Numbered from the stretch's first letter, positions 8,344-16,671 are shown. The stretch is 64,000 nt of DNA from Clostridia bacterium (GCA_017503135.1 JAFVTQ010000001.1:62001-126000), one strand, 5' to 3'. Notes: generated from the letters alone by a model not told the origin. Program-made: numbers and translations.

Positions 8344-9024
8344 TCATTTTATTCTGAGCGTTTTAAGATAATCTTTTTGTTCCTTTGTTATGCGATAACT
8401 TTCAACTGCTTTCTGAATTGCTTTATTGTGCACCCTTTTGTCGAACTTCTGCTTTTCTATATACGGAACAACTATATCCCAACGGCTTGCAAGTGCTGTT
8501 GCAATATACCAAGCAATAGCCATATTGATATAGTATTCGTCAGACTTAATGCTCAAAAGCAAGTTTAGATGTTTTTTGTCTAAACGCTCATCCATAAAGA
8601 ATTTCATTAAAGTTACAATGGCAAATCTTATGGTATAAATATGCTCTGACTTTACCCATTCTTCTATTTTTTCATAAAGTTTTTCGGAGTTTGTTCCCAA
8701 AACTTTCGGCGTCATCATATCACAGGTTGCCCAGTTATCTATGAACAGAAGAAAATCATCTAAAGCAGAAATGCACTCATCAAAATCTTTGATTTGCTCA
8801 ATTAAAAAAGCGTGAAGATTATCTTCTTCATAATATTTGTGAGGCAGAGTGTTAAGAAACTCTGCCTTTAATTCTGATTTGTTCAATTCTTTTGCAATTT
8901 TGCGTAATTGTGGAACACGCACACCTATTATTCTATCTTTGCAGACGGTAGGCATAAGCTTTGAGTGAAAATCACCATAGCCCAAATCTTGCAACGCAAA
9001 AAGTTTTTCTTGAATCGCTGTCAT
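8344..9024 (-). CDS. AlkD-type DNA alkylation repair protein
   Basis: The 226-residue protein starts at ATG 9024-9022, one base beyond the TGA of the upstream gene (TGATATG), so it is probably translated by termination-reinitiation; no strong ribosome site is seen. It is all-helical with the HEAT-like repeats of the AlkC/AlkD superfamily. Visible hallmarks are IGVRVPQLRKIAKE, LDDFLLFIDNWATCD and NMAIAWYIATALASRWD; the Trp-Asp pair and the Arg near the end resemble the DNA-binding cleft of AlkD glycosylases that excise bulky or cationic alkylated purines. An in-frame extension to 9135 only overlaps the upstream gene and is rejected. Confidence 0.83.
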   Translation of the reverse strand: MTAIQEKLFALQDLGYGDFHSKLMPTVCKDRIIGVRVPQLRKIAKELNKSELKAEFLNTLPHKYYEEDNLHAFLIEQIKDFDECISALDDFLLFIDNWATCDMMTPKVLGTNSEKLYEKIEEWVKSEHIYTIRFAIVTLMKFFMDERLDKKHLNLLLSIKSDEYYINMAIAWYIATALASRWDIVVPYIEKQKFDKRVHNKAIQKAVESYRITKEQKDYLKTLRIK

Positions 9025-9025
9025 A

Positions 9026-9436
9026 TCAATACAAGGTCTTAGAAAGGAAGAAGCAAGTCCAGAGTGCAACAACGAAAAGTCCTTCTGCTGGGATTGCGAG
9101 CTTTGTGTATGGGCATTTCCACCCTTTGTCAACAAAAAGGAAGATTGTTCTTGTTACAAAAACTGTTGTCGCAAAGAAAAGTCCACCAATCATTGAATAG
9201 TATGGAGTTTTAAGTGCGAGCATAAGAAAAAGCAAAAATCCACCCAATGCACCTGAAATGCCACCATAGTAAACACGGATTTCAGTTTTACCCGCGTTAT
9301 CAACAGGCTTAATTGAAAAACTTTCTGCATTTTTAAGTGGACTAACAATAAACACAATTGCCATACCAAAGAAATAGAGAATAAGACCTATTGTGGCAAC
9401 GGCAGCTGGAATATTTGACATTAAAATTTCTTTCAT
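9026..9436 (-). CDS. Small membrane protein, DUF4345-like
   Basis: This 136-residue product has four hydrophobic segments and the central motif EIRVYYGGISGALGGF, close to the (E)IRAxYGG pattern of DUF4345 membrane proteins of unknown function. The ribosome site GGAG lies 9 nt before ATG 9436. It sits between a larger membrane protein and the AlkD-like gene, and all three appear co-transcribed. Confidence 0.6.
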   Translation of the reverse strand: MKEILMSNIPAAVATIGLILYFFGMAIVFIVSPLKNAESFSIKPVDNAGKTEIRVYYGGISGALGGFLLFLMLALKTPYYSMIGGLFFATTVFVTRTIFLFVDKGWKCPYTKLAIPAEGLFVVALWTCFFLSKTLY

Positions 9437-9448
9437 AAGGATTCTCCT

Positions 9449-10345
9449 TTATGCTTTTATGGTTTCTTTTGCTTCTTTTTTATCAAAGAAAGCTGTGAAG
9501 TTTATGATAAACAACAATACATAAGCTACCCACATAGGCAAGTTTTCAATAAAGGCACTCTTACCGACTGTTACCAAAAGCACAAGCATAAGCAGAAGCA
9601 CAGCGATAAATATAATAGTTGCAATTATATATTTTTTGTCTTTTTGTTTACATTTGTGGAACAAGAAAATAATCACACCAGCCGCACCCAAGAATGCGAA
9701 TATGAGAGCAGTCGCCCAGTGACCTAAACAACGAGCAGTCATAACAAGGTCAAGACCCGCTGATGGCACGTTAACTGTTACATAGATTGCTGCACATCCT
9801 AATGATGTGACAATTACACCGGCTTTGCCTTGATAGTCATTTTTACGATACATATAAAGAGTATTTGTGAAAATTGAAAGGGAAGCTAAAACGCCCCACA
9901 TTTTAAAAGGCCAAGGGTAGCGAAGTCCAAGCATACTTGCTGTAACATCTGTTAAAATGTTGCCGAATTGCTGTGGAAAAGGTAAAAATCCATACCAAGT
10001 GATAAACACAAAACCGGCAATAAGGTTTGCAACACAGAAAACTGTTGTTGCTTTTGTAAGTTTATCAGCAAAAAGAATTTTTCTTATAAACAAGGCATAT
10101 AAGAAAAGAAGTGCAGTTGAGCCGATTACCCAGAGCCAATAAACTGTTGCGTTAGCATATAAGGGTTCATAAAGCATACCGTCAAATTTTGCGATAAACT
10201 CTTCTGCCGGCAAAGCCATATCTGCATCTGTTGGAATTATGTATGGGTATTGGTCCCAACTCATTATAAAGGTCATCCAAAGCCCATAAACCACAGCAAT
10301 AGCAGCCCACAAACCAGTATAGGTTTTCATCATTTTGTTTTTCAT
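9449..10345 (-). CDS. Polytopic membrane protein of unknown function
   Basis: ATG 10345 follows GAGGTGATACTT; the alternative GTG at 10354 overlaps that ribosome site and is rejected. The 298-residue protein has about eight hydrophobic segments and a short Lys/Glu tail. I do not recognise a family. It is the promoter-proximal gene of the three-gene operon ending in alkD, 12 bp from the DUF4345-like gene. Confidence 0.7.
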   Translation of the reverse strand: MKNKMMKTYTGLWAAIAVVYGLWMTFIMSWDQYPYIIPTDADMALPAEEFIAKFDGMLYEPLYANATVYWLWVIGSTALLFLYALFIRKILFADKLTKATTVFCVANLIAGFVFITWYGFLPFPQQFGNILTDVTASMLGLRYPWPFKMWGVLASLSIFTNTLYMYRKNDYQGKAGVIVTSLGCAAIYVTVNVPSAGLDLVMTARCLGHWATALIFAFLGAAGVIIFLFHKCKQKDKKYIIATIIFIAVLLLMLVLLVTVGKSAFIENLPMWVAYVLLFIINFTAFFDKKEAKETIKA

Positions 10346-10365
10346 AAGTATCACCTCATAGGATT

Positions 10366-10394
10366 ATTGTAGCACCAAAAAAGAATAAAAGCAA
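10366..10394 (-). promoter_or_regulatory. Promoter of the membrane-protein/alkD operon
   Basis: On the minus strand, TTGCTT (10394-10389) and TACAAT (10371-10366) are spaced by 17 bp. The -35 region overlaps the downstream flank of the preceding terminator. Confidence 0.6.
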
Positions 10395-10430
10395 CAAAAA
10401 AGGACTACCGATTTGGTAGTCCTAATTTTT
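10393..10430 (-). terminator. Terminator of the efp / zinc-ribbon operon
   Basis: AGGACTACC (10401-10409), loop GATTT, and GGTAGTCCT (10415-10423) form the stem. Read on the minus strand it is followed by TTTTTT, just after the stop at 10440. Confidence 0.85.
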
Positions 10431-10439
10431 TAGAATAAA

Positions 10440-10865
10440 TTATTCTTCGTCTTCGCAGCAGTCGCAGTCACATTCGCAATCGAATTCGAGAACTTCGCCA
10501 CATGCTGGGCATTCTGCTTCACCATCGAGAATGATTTCTTCATCAAAATAAATCATTTCACCACAGTTTGGGCATTCAACTTCATACATTTCATCGTCGC
10601 AATCGCAACAATCGTCGCAATCACAATCACAGTCGTCACATTCGTCATAGAAGATTTCTTCAAGGTCTGCTAAATCTTCGTCAACTGCGTCGAGTTGTTC
10701 TGTAACAAGTTCCATTTCGTCGTCAAGGTCGCTCACCGCGAGAGCAAGGTCTTCGAGAACATCAAGAACTGCATTAATAACTTTTGTTTCTTTATCGTCT
10801 TTGTCAAAGTCAAGACCTTCAACAAGACCTTTAAGATATGCTACTTTTTCTGTAACTGTCATCAT
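10440..10865 (-). CDS. Acidic Cys/Asp-rich zinc-ribbon protein (CD1247 N-terminal domain type)
   Basis: The 141-residue protein is extremely acidic. The N-terminus (MTVTEKVAYLKGLVEGL) matches the clostridial CD1247-type N-terminal domain, then comes a helical Asp/Glu-rich coiled-coil-like stretch (about 25-72), a run of alternating Cys and Asp (about 75-92), and a zinc ribbon with knuckles CPNCG and CPACG. The C-terminus repeats the Cys/Asp pattern. Function is unknown; the four knuckle cysteines probably bind Zn. GGAGG lies about 9 nt upstream. It follows efp by 45 bp and shares its terminator. Confidence 0.75.
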   Translation of the reverse strand: MMTVTEKVAYLKGLVEGLDFDKDDKETKVINAVLDVLEDLALAVSDLDDEMELVTEQLDAVDEDLADLEEIFYDECDDCDCDCDDCCDCDDEMYEVECPNCGEMIYFDEEIILDGEAECPACGEVLEFDCECDCDCCEDEE

Positions 10866-10910
10866 TGTTATATTCCTCCGCTAAGTATAGTTTGACTAAA
10901 TCAGCAAAAA

Positions 10911-11468
10911 TTATGCTCTTGACATATACTCGCCTGTACGAGTATCAACATTAATCATTTCGCCTTCTTCAATGAAGAGAGGAACTTTGATTTCTGCACC
11001 TGTTTCAAGAGTAGCAGGTTTTGTAGCGTTAGTTGCTGTGTTACCTGCAAAGCCAGGGTCAGTCTGTGTTACCTGAAGCACAACAAAGTTTGGTGGTTCA
11101 ACACCGAAAACACTACCCTTATATGAAAGGATTTTACAAACCATATTTTCTTTAACAAACTTAAAGTTGTCGCCAAGGTCTGAAGCATTTACTGGAACCA
11201 TATCGTATGTTTCCTGGTCCATAAAGTAGTAAAGACCACCGTCACTGTAAGAATATTCCATATCTTTTCTTTCAATGACTGCTGTTGGGTATTTTTCAGT
11301 TGGGTTGAATGTTCTTTCAACAACACCACCTGAAATAACGTTCTTAATTTTAGCTCTTACGAAAGCAGCGCCTTTACCTGGTTTAACGTGCTGGAATTCA
11401 ACGATTTGGAATACGTTGCCGTCCATTTCGAAAGTTACGCCGTTTCTGAAATCACCTGCTGATACCAT
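10911..11468 (-). CDS. efp: Elongation factor P
   Basis: The 185-residue protein has the normal EF-P length and three beta-barrel layout. It begins [18 protein letters not shown] and contains the domain-I loop [15 protein letters not shown], where K in PGKG is the conserved tip residue modified in many bacteria. EF-P binds between the P and E sites and relieves stalling at polyproline stretches. GGAGG precedes the ATG. It has its own promoter and leads a two-gene operon with the zinc-ribbon protein. Confidence 0.97.
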   Translation of the reverse strand: MVSAGDFRNGVTFEMDGNVFQIVEFQHVKPGKGAAFVRAKIKNVISGGVVERTFNPTEKYPTAVIERKDMEYSYSDGGLYYFMDQETYDMVPVNASDLGDNFKFVKENMVCKILSYKGSVFGVEPPNFVVLQVTQTDPGFAGNTATNATKPATLETGAEIKVPLFIEEGEMINVDTRTGEYMSRA

Positions 11469-11507
11469 AGGTATTATACCTCCGTTTTTTGTTTTAATAC
11501 ACTATAA

Positions 11508-11536
11508 ATAATACAATAAATTTTATTGTTTTTCAA
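11508..11536 (-). promoter_or_regulatory. efp promoter
   Basis: On the minus strand, TTGAAA (11536-11531) and TATTAT (11513-11508) are spaced by 17 bp, about 40 bp before the efp start. Confidence 0.65.
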
Positions 11537-11550
11537 GTCTTTTTGTAAAA

Positions 11551-12666
11551 TCAAGGCACAATTATATAACTCTCTGCTGTGCTTTCACTTAATTTTTCAT
11601 AAAAAGAGACATCTTCACTTTGATTTTTAACTGTTGGAACAATTTTTATGGTTGAGAAATTGTTTTTTGCACGGTCGTTCATTACGGTATAATTATTCTC
11701 AATATATTCAACATAATCACTGTTTTCTTGTGGCAAAAGCACCGGGGAACAAATCGATGCTGCCGTGTCAAAAAGTGTTCCACCCCATTTTTCTTGGTTT
11801 CCACCATCTGCGCCTTCAAGTGGCACACCAATTATTACAGGGCATTTGCCTGCTTCTTTAACTGCTTGTTCAATAAATTGCATAAGCACAAGATTTCGGT
11901 TGAGTGTTGCGCTGTCTTGTGAGAAAAACACGGGTGCGCCTTCTCTCGCCTGTGGAAATTCAACAGATTGGAGATAGATACAATCTGCACCCATATTCAC
12001 TGATGCCTCAATTATTGTGCAAAGATAGTTTGTTGCTCTTGCGCTAGTTGGGTCAAGCCACACTCTGCCACCGTTGATTGCAGGGGCATCAAACCAGATT
12101 TTTGTTTTTTCTTGGTTTTCATAAACGAAAGCGCCCAGTCTTTGTGGAGCAAAGCTGTCTTCAAAACAGAAAATTCTTGCAATAATAATAAATCCTTCTG
12201 ATTTTATTTTTTCAATAATTACATTATCAATGGAATAATATTTATCGCTTGTTCCATCAATGGTTACATATCCCTCTTGAGTTTTGAAGTCAAGCATAAC
12301 TGCATTGCAACCATTTTTCTTTGCCTTTTTTAATTCTTTTGACAAATCGCTGATTTCACCTAAAACCGTATTCTCAATATATGTTGCACGAATTGTTCCA
12401 AGATTATCAACACTTATGAGTGTTTCATTTTCTATGTTGTTAGCTAATGGTCTGTTAGAAAGAGTCATACTCACAGAAACAAGAATGAATGTTGCAACAA
12501 AAAGGCAACACAAAAGAACGGCAAAAACAATTTTTCTTGCCTTTTCTTTTTTCTTCATTTTTCGACTTTCACCGATAGCATAGCTTTCGGCATTTCGTGA
12601 AGGGTATTTTTTTGAAAACTTGTAATATCCCTTTAATCTGCGAGGGGACAATTCTTTTTTAGCCAT
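11551..12666 (-). CDS. Membrane-anchored TIM-barrel-like protein (putative glycosyl hydrolase, DUF4015-like)
   Basis: The 371-residue protein has a basic N-terminus, one membrane segment (about 45-68) and an extracytoplasmic domain. Strand-like stretches such as NAVMLDFKTQEGYV, GFIIIARIFCFEDS, VWLDPTS and ADCIYLQSVEFP are ordered like the beta/alpha barrel of DUF4015-type putative glycoside hydrolases. The acidic residues after these strands are candidates for catalysis but are not proven. Its ATG overlaps the rnfA-like stop (TAATG), so it is the fourth and last gene of the Rnf-like operon. That coupling suggests the membrane module and this outer-face protein work together. The family call is tentative. 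Confidence 0.55.
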   Translation of the reverse strand: MAKKELSPRRLKGYYKFSKKYPSRNAESYAIGESRKMKKKEKARKIVFAVLLCCLFVATFILVSVSMTLSNRPLANNIENETLISVDNLGTIRATYIENTVLGEISDLSKELKKAKKNGCNAVMLDFKTQEGYVTIDGTSDKYYSIDNVIIEKIKSEGFIIIARIFCFEDSFAPQRLGAFVYENQEKTKIWFDAPAINGGRVWLDPTSARATNYLCTIIEASVNMGADCIYLQSVEFPQAREGAPVFFSQDSATLNRNLVLMQFIEQAVKEAGKCPVIIGVPLEGADGGNQEKWGGTLFDTAASICSPVLLPQENSDYVEYIENNYTVMNDRAKNNFSTIKIVPTVKNQSEDVSFYEKLSESTAESYIIVP

Positions 12667-13259
12667 TAAATAAACACCGAATTTCCGGAAATTCCAATAA
12701 ACGCCAAAGATAACAACGCAACATAAATAAACATTGCAGGTGTACCTTTAAAGCTTTGGGGGATAGATTTGTTCATCTCAAGTCGTTTAAGTCCGCTATT
12801 TATGAGAATAACGGCAATAACAAACGCAATGCCAGCACCGACACCAGAGCCGATTGCTTCTGCAACCGAAAATGCCGAACGATAGTTAATAAGTGGAACT
12901 GCGAACACAAGCGTATTGAAAGCAGCAACGCCAATTCTTCTTACAGTTCGTGGTGATGCTTTTCCTGAAAGTAATACAAGTGAAACTGTGATGAGATAAA
13001 GCACACCAACAACGGCAATGAAAATAATTGCGTGCATTATTTCGCTAAGTCCGTTTATAACAGGAATCGTATCAAGCAACACACAGATAACTGACACTAA
13101 TGTTGAAAAATATGTGATGAAAATCGTCATTGGCACTAACTGACGAGGTTTCGCGCTCATTCTCACCGCTTCGCTGATACCATAACCACCATTGAAAATC
13201 AAATTCTGGAAGAGCATAACATAGAATGCTGCGGAAATTAGTCTTAAAAATACTGTCAT
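12666..13259 (-). CDS. RnfA-like membrane subunit lacking both cluster cysteines
   Basis: The 197-residue protein has six hydrophobic segments and matches RnfA over its length: the N-terminal helix, the TM4 motif (VPLINYRSAF against LPLITTNCAV), GSGVGAGIAF against the GxGAGxGF helix, and the ending FKGTPAMFIYVALLSLAFIGISG, which is close to RnfA. In Rnf and Nqr, RnfA/NqrE gives two Cys ligands to an intramembrane iron-sulfur centre shared with RnfE/NqrD. Here those positions read Ser29 (GIS in place of GLC) and Ser128 (YRS in place of TNC), so both ligands are missing. The start overlaps rnfE by 4 bp (ATGA). Confidence 0.78.
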   Translation of the reverse strand: MTVFLRLISAAFYVMLFQNLIFNGGYGISEAVRMSAKPRQLVPMTIFITYFSTLVSVICVLLDTIPVINGLSEIMHAIIFIAVVGVLYLITVSLVLLSGKASPRTVRRIGVAAFNTLVFAVPLINYRSAFSVAEAIGSGVGAGIAFVIAVILINSGLKRLEMNKSIPQSFKGTPAMFIYVALLSLAFIGISGNSVFI

Positions 13260-14248
13260 TGTCCGTCACCATCCTTTTCTTGTGTTTCTGCCTCTTCGGG
13301 ACGATTCTTGTATTCTTCAAGTTCAGAAAGCATATCAGAGAAATCGTCAAGATATGTTCGCTCTTCAGTCTGACGAACTCTTAGCTCTCTTTTTGGTGCT
13401 TCTGCAACTTTCTTTGATTTTTTAGGTTTCTTGACCTTTTCTTTTTTCTCTTTTTGAGGCTCAGCAAGATTTACTTCTTGAGTTTTTTCTATATTCTTTT
13501 CAGCTCTTTTTTCTTTACGGATACGCACAAAAGCCGTTTCTGTGCCGAAAGAATATGGGTCCAACTCATCTTTCATCAATTCTTTAAGTGAACCACGAAC
13601 AGAACGAGTAACCTCTGATGTATCAAAGGCTCTGTCAGGTGATGCATCAGGATATTTTGCATTAATAACTGCTTTAAATACTGCTGCAAGGAATCCGATA
13701 ATCAAAAGTCCACCAAATGGAGTTAAAAGAGCAGGGAATGTCACTTCAAGACCTAAATCAATTCCACCGATTGTGCCACTTGCAAGGAATTCACGAATAA
13801 GACCTGTGATAATTGCAACAGCACCATAACTCATAGATGCGGCAATAGCATCAATAAGGCTGTTTTTCAAATCATTCTTAACAGCAACTCTTTCACAGTG
13901 AAGCGCAACCAAAGAGTTAACAGCCATAAGCGGAAGATAAACACCAAAATTTATTGACATATCGGGGAAAAATCTGTTAACTAACCCCATTATAGGGAAG
14001 ATAACACCCACGCCAAAGAGCACATAAAGTGCCACACGCCAATGACGACGGATATTTTTAAGCAACAATGATGATAAAACTTCGCAGACGATTAACTCAA
14101 TAGCTGTAACTATTGCAAGAAAAACAGCTAATCTTAATGAAAGTGTAATCGCAACAACGGGACAAAGTCCGATTGCCTCAAAAAGCAAAGGATTTTTAAT
14201 AACAGCACTGTTTCTTATTCTTTTAAATGTGCTATTTTTCTCACTCAT
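13256..14248 (-). CDS. RnfE-like membrane subunit with a basic C-terminal extension
   Basis: The start is ATG 14248, preceded by GGAGGTG; an in-frame GTG at 14257 lies inside that ribosome site. Of 330 residues, about 1-205 match RnfE (NPLLFEAIGLCPVVAI, YLPLMAVNSLVALHCE, GLIREFLASGTIGG). The first cluster cysteine is kept (C29, GLCP). The second position, TNC in RnfE, reads VNS (S112), with a non-equivalent Cys at 118. The remaining 120 residues are an added cytosolic tail, Lys-rich in the middle (about 240-285) and acidic at the end, which is absent from ordinary RnfE. It overlaps rnfD by 8 bp. Confidence 0.75.
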   Translation of the reverse strand: MSEKNSTFKRIRNSAVIKNPLLFEAIGLCPVVAITLSLRLAVFLAIVTAIELIVCEVLSSLLLKNIRRHWRVALYVLFGVGVIFPIMGLVNRFFPDMSINFGVYLPLMAVNSLVALHCERVAVKNDLKNSLIDAIAASMSYGAVAIITGLIREFLASGTIGGIDLGLEVTFPALLTPFGGLLIIGFLAAVFKAVINAKYPDASPDRAFDTSEVTRSVRGSLKELMKDELDPYSFGTETAFVRIRKEKRAEKNIEKTQEVNLAEPQKEKKEKVKKPKKSKKVAEAPKRELRVRQTEERTYLDDFSDMLSELEEYKNRPEEAETQEKDGDGQ

Positions 14249-15401
14249 CACTGTCACCTCCCGTCATAAAAGGTGCTTCTGTTTCTGTAACTGTATTTTC
14301 TTCTTCAATAACATCGTGAAGACTTTCGCTTTCCTGAACAGGTATTTCTTCAACGGATTCTTCTTCAGTTTCTGTTTCTTCTTCGGTTTCAGTTACTTCA
14401 ATATCAGGAATTTCGTTGAGCACTTCTTCTGGTACAACAGCAGGTGCAGGCTCAACAATTTTAATTTCTTCTTTTTCTTCTTTAACCTTTTCCCATTTTA
14501 CAAGTGGAATTTTATCAGCTAATTCTGTCAATGCACAAGCAATGAGAATACCAAAACACATAGGCTCTTCAAATGAACCAAAATATCTCATTAACATACA
14601 TATAATTCCACCAGCAAAGCCCCAAACAGCACGGGCAAAAGTGCGTTTTGGAAGAACTGATGGATATGTCATAAAGAATATTGCGCCAAAAAGCACTTCT
14701 CCACCACAGAATTCCATAATCACAGAAATAAATCTACCTGTGCTGACTCTTGGAAAAAGAATTGCCATAACAACCACAGCAAGCATAAATGTATATGCTG
14801 AAATTGCGTCTTTAGGGCGACGAATTGTAAGAAACACAAGTGCACCCAGCAATGCAAGGACACACCCTGCACCCATTGCAGACGGCAAAGCACCTGTGAA
14901 TACTTCTAAGAGTGCAACGGCATTGCTACCGATTGAGTTGCCCTGTGAGAGCATTTTACTTAGCGACATTCCCGCTGTATCAGAATATGCAAACATTCTG
15001 TCAGGCCAGCAAAGAGTAACAAAGCTTACTGCTGCCGCCGCTGGTACAAAAGGCGAGTTTATTGTTTTTCCAAATGGCAAAACGCAAACAACTATTGCAA
15101 AGATTGCACCGAAAACTGCCATCCACCAAGTTGCAGTTGATGGCAAGAGCAATGCAAAGGTTACACCAATTATCCAGTTTGAAAAATCTCTTGATGAGAA
15201 GTCACAATTTAAAACTTTTTCACCAAGTCTTCTGCAAATTGTGCAAGTAACTATTGAAATAAGCACAAGCACAACTGCCCTGAGCCCATGATAAAGCACC
15301 GCAACCAAAAATGGCGCAGTAAACATAATTGCATAATCAACCATATGGTTACGCATATCTATAAAATCTTGCGGTTTTTGTGTTATTTGTTGATTGGTCA
15401 A
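14241..15401 (-). CDS. RnfD-like membrane subunit with an acidic C-terminal tail
   Basis: The 386-residue protein starts at TTG 15401 with AGGA about 8 nt upstream. About 290 residues with 8-9 hydrophobic segments resemble RnfD/NqrB (WIIGVTFALLLPSTATWW, FMTYPSVLPKRTFARAVWG). RnfD carries FMN covalently on the Thr of an SGAT motif. The corresponding stretch here reads DTAGMSL with Met145 where Thr is expected, and the following GSxGETS-type helix is also not conserved. The last 90 residues are a Glu-rich tail. It is first in the operon rnfD-rnfE-rnfA-11551; upstream is a divergent gene, so there is no rnfC or rnfB beside it. Confidence 0.72.
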   Translation of the reverse strand: MTNQQITQKPQDFIDMRNHMVDYAIMFTAPFLVAVLYHGLRAVVLVLISIVTCTICRRLGEKVLNCDFSSRDFSNWIIGVTFALLLPSTATWWMAVFGAIFAIVVCVLPFGKTINSPFVPAAAAVSFVTLCWPDRMFAYSDTAGMSLSKMLSQGNSIGSNAVALLEVFTGALPSAMGAGCVLALLGALVFLTIRRPKDAISAYTFMLAVVVMAILFPRVSTGRFISVIMEFCGGEVLFGAIFFMTYPSVLPKRTFARAVWGFAGGIICMLMRYFGSFEEPMCFGILIACALTELADKIPLVKWEKVKEEKEEIKIVEPAPAVVPEEVLNEIPDIEVTETEEETETEEESVEEIPVQESESLHDVIEEENTVTETEAPFMTGGDSDE

Positions 15402-15434
15402 AACTTATTCCTCGCTTTTTCCAATATTTATTTG

Positions 15435-15463
15435 TTGCAACTGCCAAGCCCTTGTAATATTAT
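15435..15463 (+). promoter_or_regulatory. Promoter of the MecA-like gene
   Basis: TTGCAA (15435-15440) and TATTAT (15458-15463) are spaced by 17 bp, about 20 bp before the ATG. It lies in the 83-bp divergent gap shared with the Rnf-like operon. Confidence 0.6.
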
Positions 15464-15484
15464 GAATTAAAGGGGGAATTTCTT

Positions 15485-16000
15485 ATGAATTATGAATCTC
15501 TTAACGACAATGTAATGTTAGTTGAACTTTCAAAAGAAGAAATGAATCAATTTCATATTACATATGACTCACTTGATTGTGATAACCAACTGACCGAAAC
15601 AGCCATCAGAAAAATTCTTAATGAAATATCACAAGATAAAATTAAAGCTAATAATAAAATCACCGTTGAAGCTTTGCCCACAGATGATGGTGGGTGTTTC
15701 TTCATTTTTACTTTTTCTGTGAAAACTCACAGATACAAAGTCAAAAAAACTGATAATGATTTTTTCTTTAAAACAGATAATATTAATTCAGTTCTTGATA
15801 CAATATTATCAGTTCAAAGACGCTCAGATGTTAAAACACCATGTAAGATTTTCGAAATGAACAAGGATTTTTATCTTCAGCTTTCACCCAAGCACAAAAG
15901 GTTTTATCCAATTTTCAAAGAATATGGTTTAGTTTCAAACTCTTTTTCCAAGGAAATAATCAATGAACACGGAAAACTTTTAGGTGAAATTGCTTTTTAG
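15485..16000 (+). CDS. MecA-like adaptor protein
   Basis: The 171-residue protein is acidic at the N-terminus and begins MNYESLNDNVMLVELSKEEM, like the N-terminal substrate-binding domain of MecA. A linker is followed by a C-terminal alpha/beta domain (CKIFEMNKDFYLQLSP) like the ClpC-binding domain. MecA delivers substrates, such as ComK in Bacillus, to ClpCP. The protein is shorter than Bacillus MecA (about 218 residues), mainly because of the linker. The ribosome site AAAGGGGG is strong. Its stop overlaps the convergent rpe stop by 4 bp. Confidence 0.7.
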   Translation: MNYESLNDNVMLVELSKEEMNQFHITYDSLDCDNQLTETAIRKILNEISQDKIKANNKITVEALPTDDGGCFFIFTFSVKTHRYKVKKTDNDFFFKTDNINSVLDTILSVQRRSDVKTPCKIFEMNKDFYLQLSPKHKRFYPIFKEYGLVSNSFSKEIINEHGKLLGEIAF

Positions 16001-16671
16001 CAGTTTTTGCAGAAATTTTCTTCTGCGATTGCCTTGAATTTTTCAACTGCTGCCTTTCTGTCAGCACTTGAAAAGAGTGCGTTACCAGAAACGAATACAT
16101 CTGCACCCGCTGCCGAAGCTATTGCGATTGTTTTTTCGTTGATTCCACCGTCAACTTCGATTTCACAATCCAGACCACGAGCATTGATTTCGTTTCTCAA
16201 AGCAGAAACTTTCGCCATCATATCTTCCATAAAACTCTGTCCGCCAAAGCCAGGCTCAACAGTCATAATAAGCACCATTGAGAGCTTGTCTAAATATGGG
16301 AAAATATCTTCAACAGGTGTTTTAGGCTTAACTGTTAAAGATGCCTTTACACCACGAGAAAGAATTTTGTCGATTGTTTCACCGATAGGTGAGTCGCATT
16401 CTGTATGGAACGTGATAATATCAGCACCTGCATCACAGAAATCGTCGATATATTTAAGTGGGTCACTAATCATAAGATGCACATCAAAAGGCACATCAGT
16501 TGCCTTTCTGATACATTTAATTACCGGTGCACCAAGAGTTAAGTTTGGCACAAAATGACCATCCATAACGTCAATATGCATATAATCAGCACCTGCTAAT
16601 TCCATATCTTTTAATTCTTCTGCAATTTTACCATAATCACAAGATAAAATTGATGGTGAAATTTTCATCAT
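15997..16671 (-). CDS. rpe: Ribulose-phosphate 3-epimerase
   Basis: The 224-residue TIM barrel interconverts ribulose-5-phosphate and xylulose-5-phosphate in the pentose phosphate pathway. Family motifs are ISPSILSCDYG, HIDVMDGHFVPNLT, DVHLMI, TVEPGFGGQSF, EVDGGIN and the phosphate-binding FVSGNALF; the metal-binding His and Asp pairs are all present. It has its own promoter. In many Firmicutes rpe sits beside rsgA and prkC; here it stands alone. Confidence 0.97.
   Translation of the reverse strand: MMKISPSILSCDYGKIAEELKDMELAGADYMHIDVMDGHFVPNLTLGAPVIKCIRKATDVPFDVHLMISDPLKYIDDFCDAGADIITFHTECDSPIGETIDKILSRGVKASLTVKPKTPVEDIFPYLDKLSMVLIMTVEPGFGGQSFMEDMMAKVSALRNEINARGLDCEIEVDGGINEKTIAIASAAGADVFVSGNALFSSADRKAAVEKFKAIAEENFCKNC

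Noticed and set aside
9025..9135. N-terminal extension of the AlkD-like protein to 9135
   Set aside because: It is contained in the upstream membrane-protein gene, and the AlkD-type homology begins after ATG 9024.
10440..10865. Cys/Asp-rich protein as a metallothionein
   Set aside because: The four knuckle cysteines form a normal zinc ribbon and the N-terminus belongs to the CD1247-type domain; metallothioneins are smaller and lack these.
14416..15291. Long plus-strand open frame of 291 codons opposite the rnfD-like gene
   Set aside because: It is antisense to a clear membrane protein, has low-complexity translation without family motifs, and lacks a ribosome site; it reflects codon bias of the real gene.
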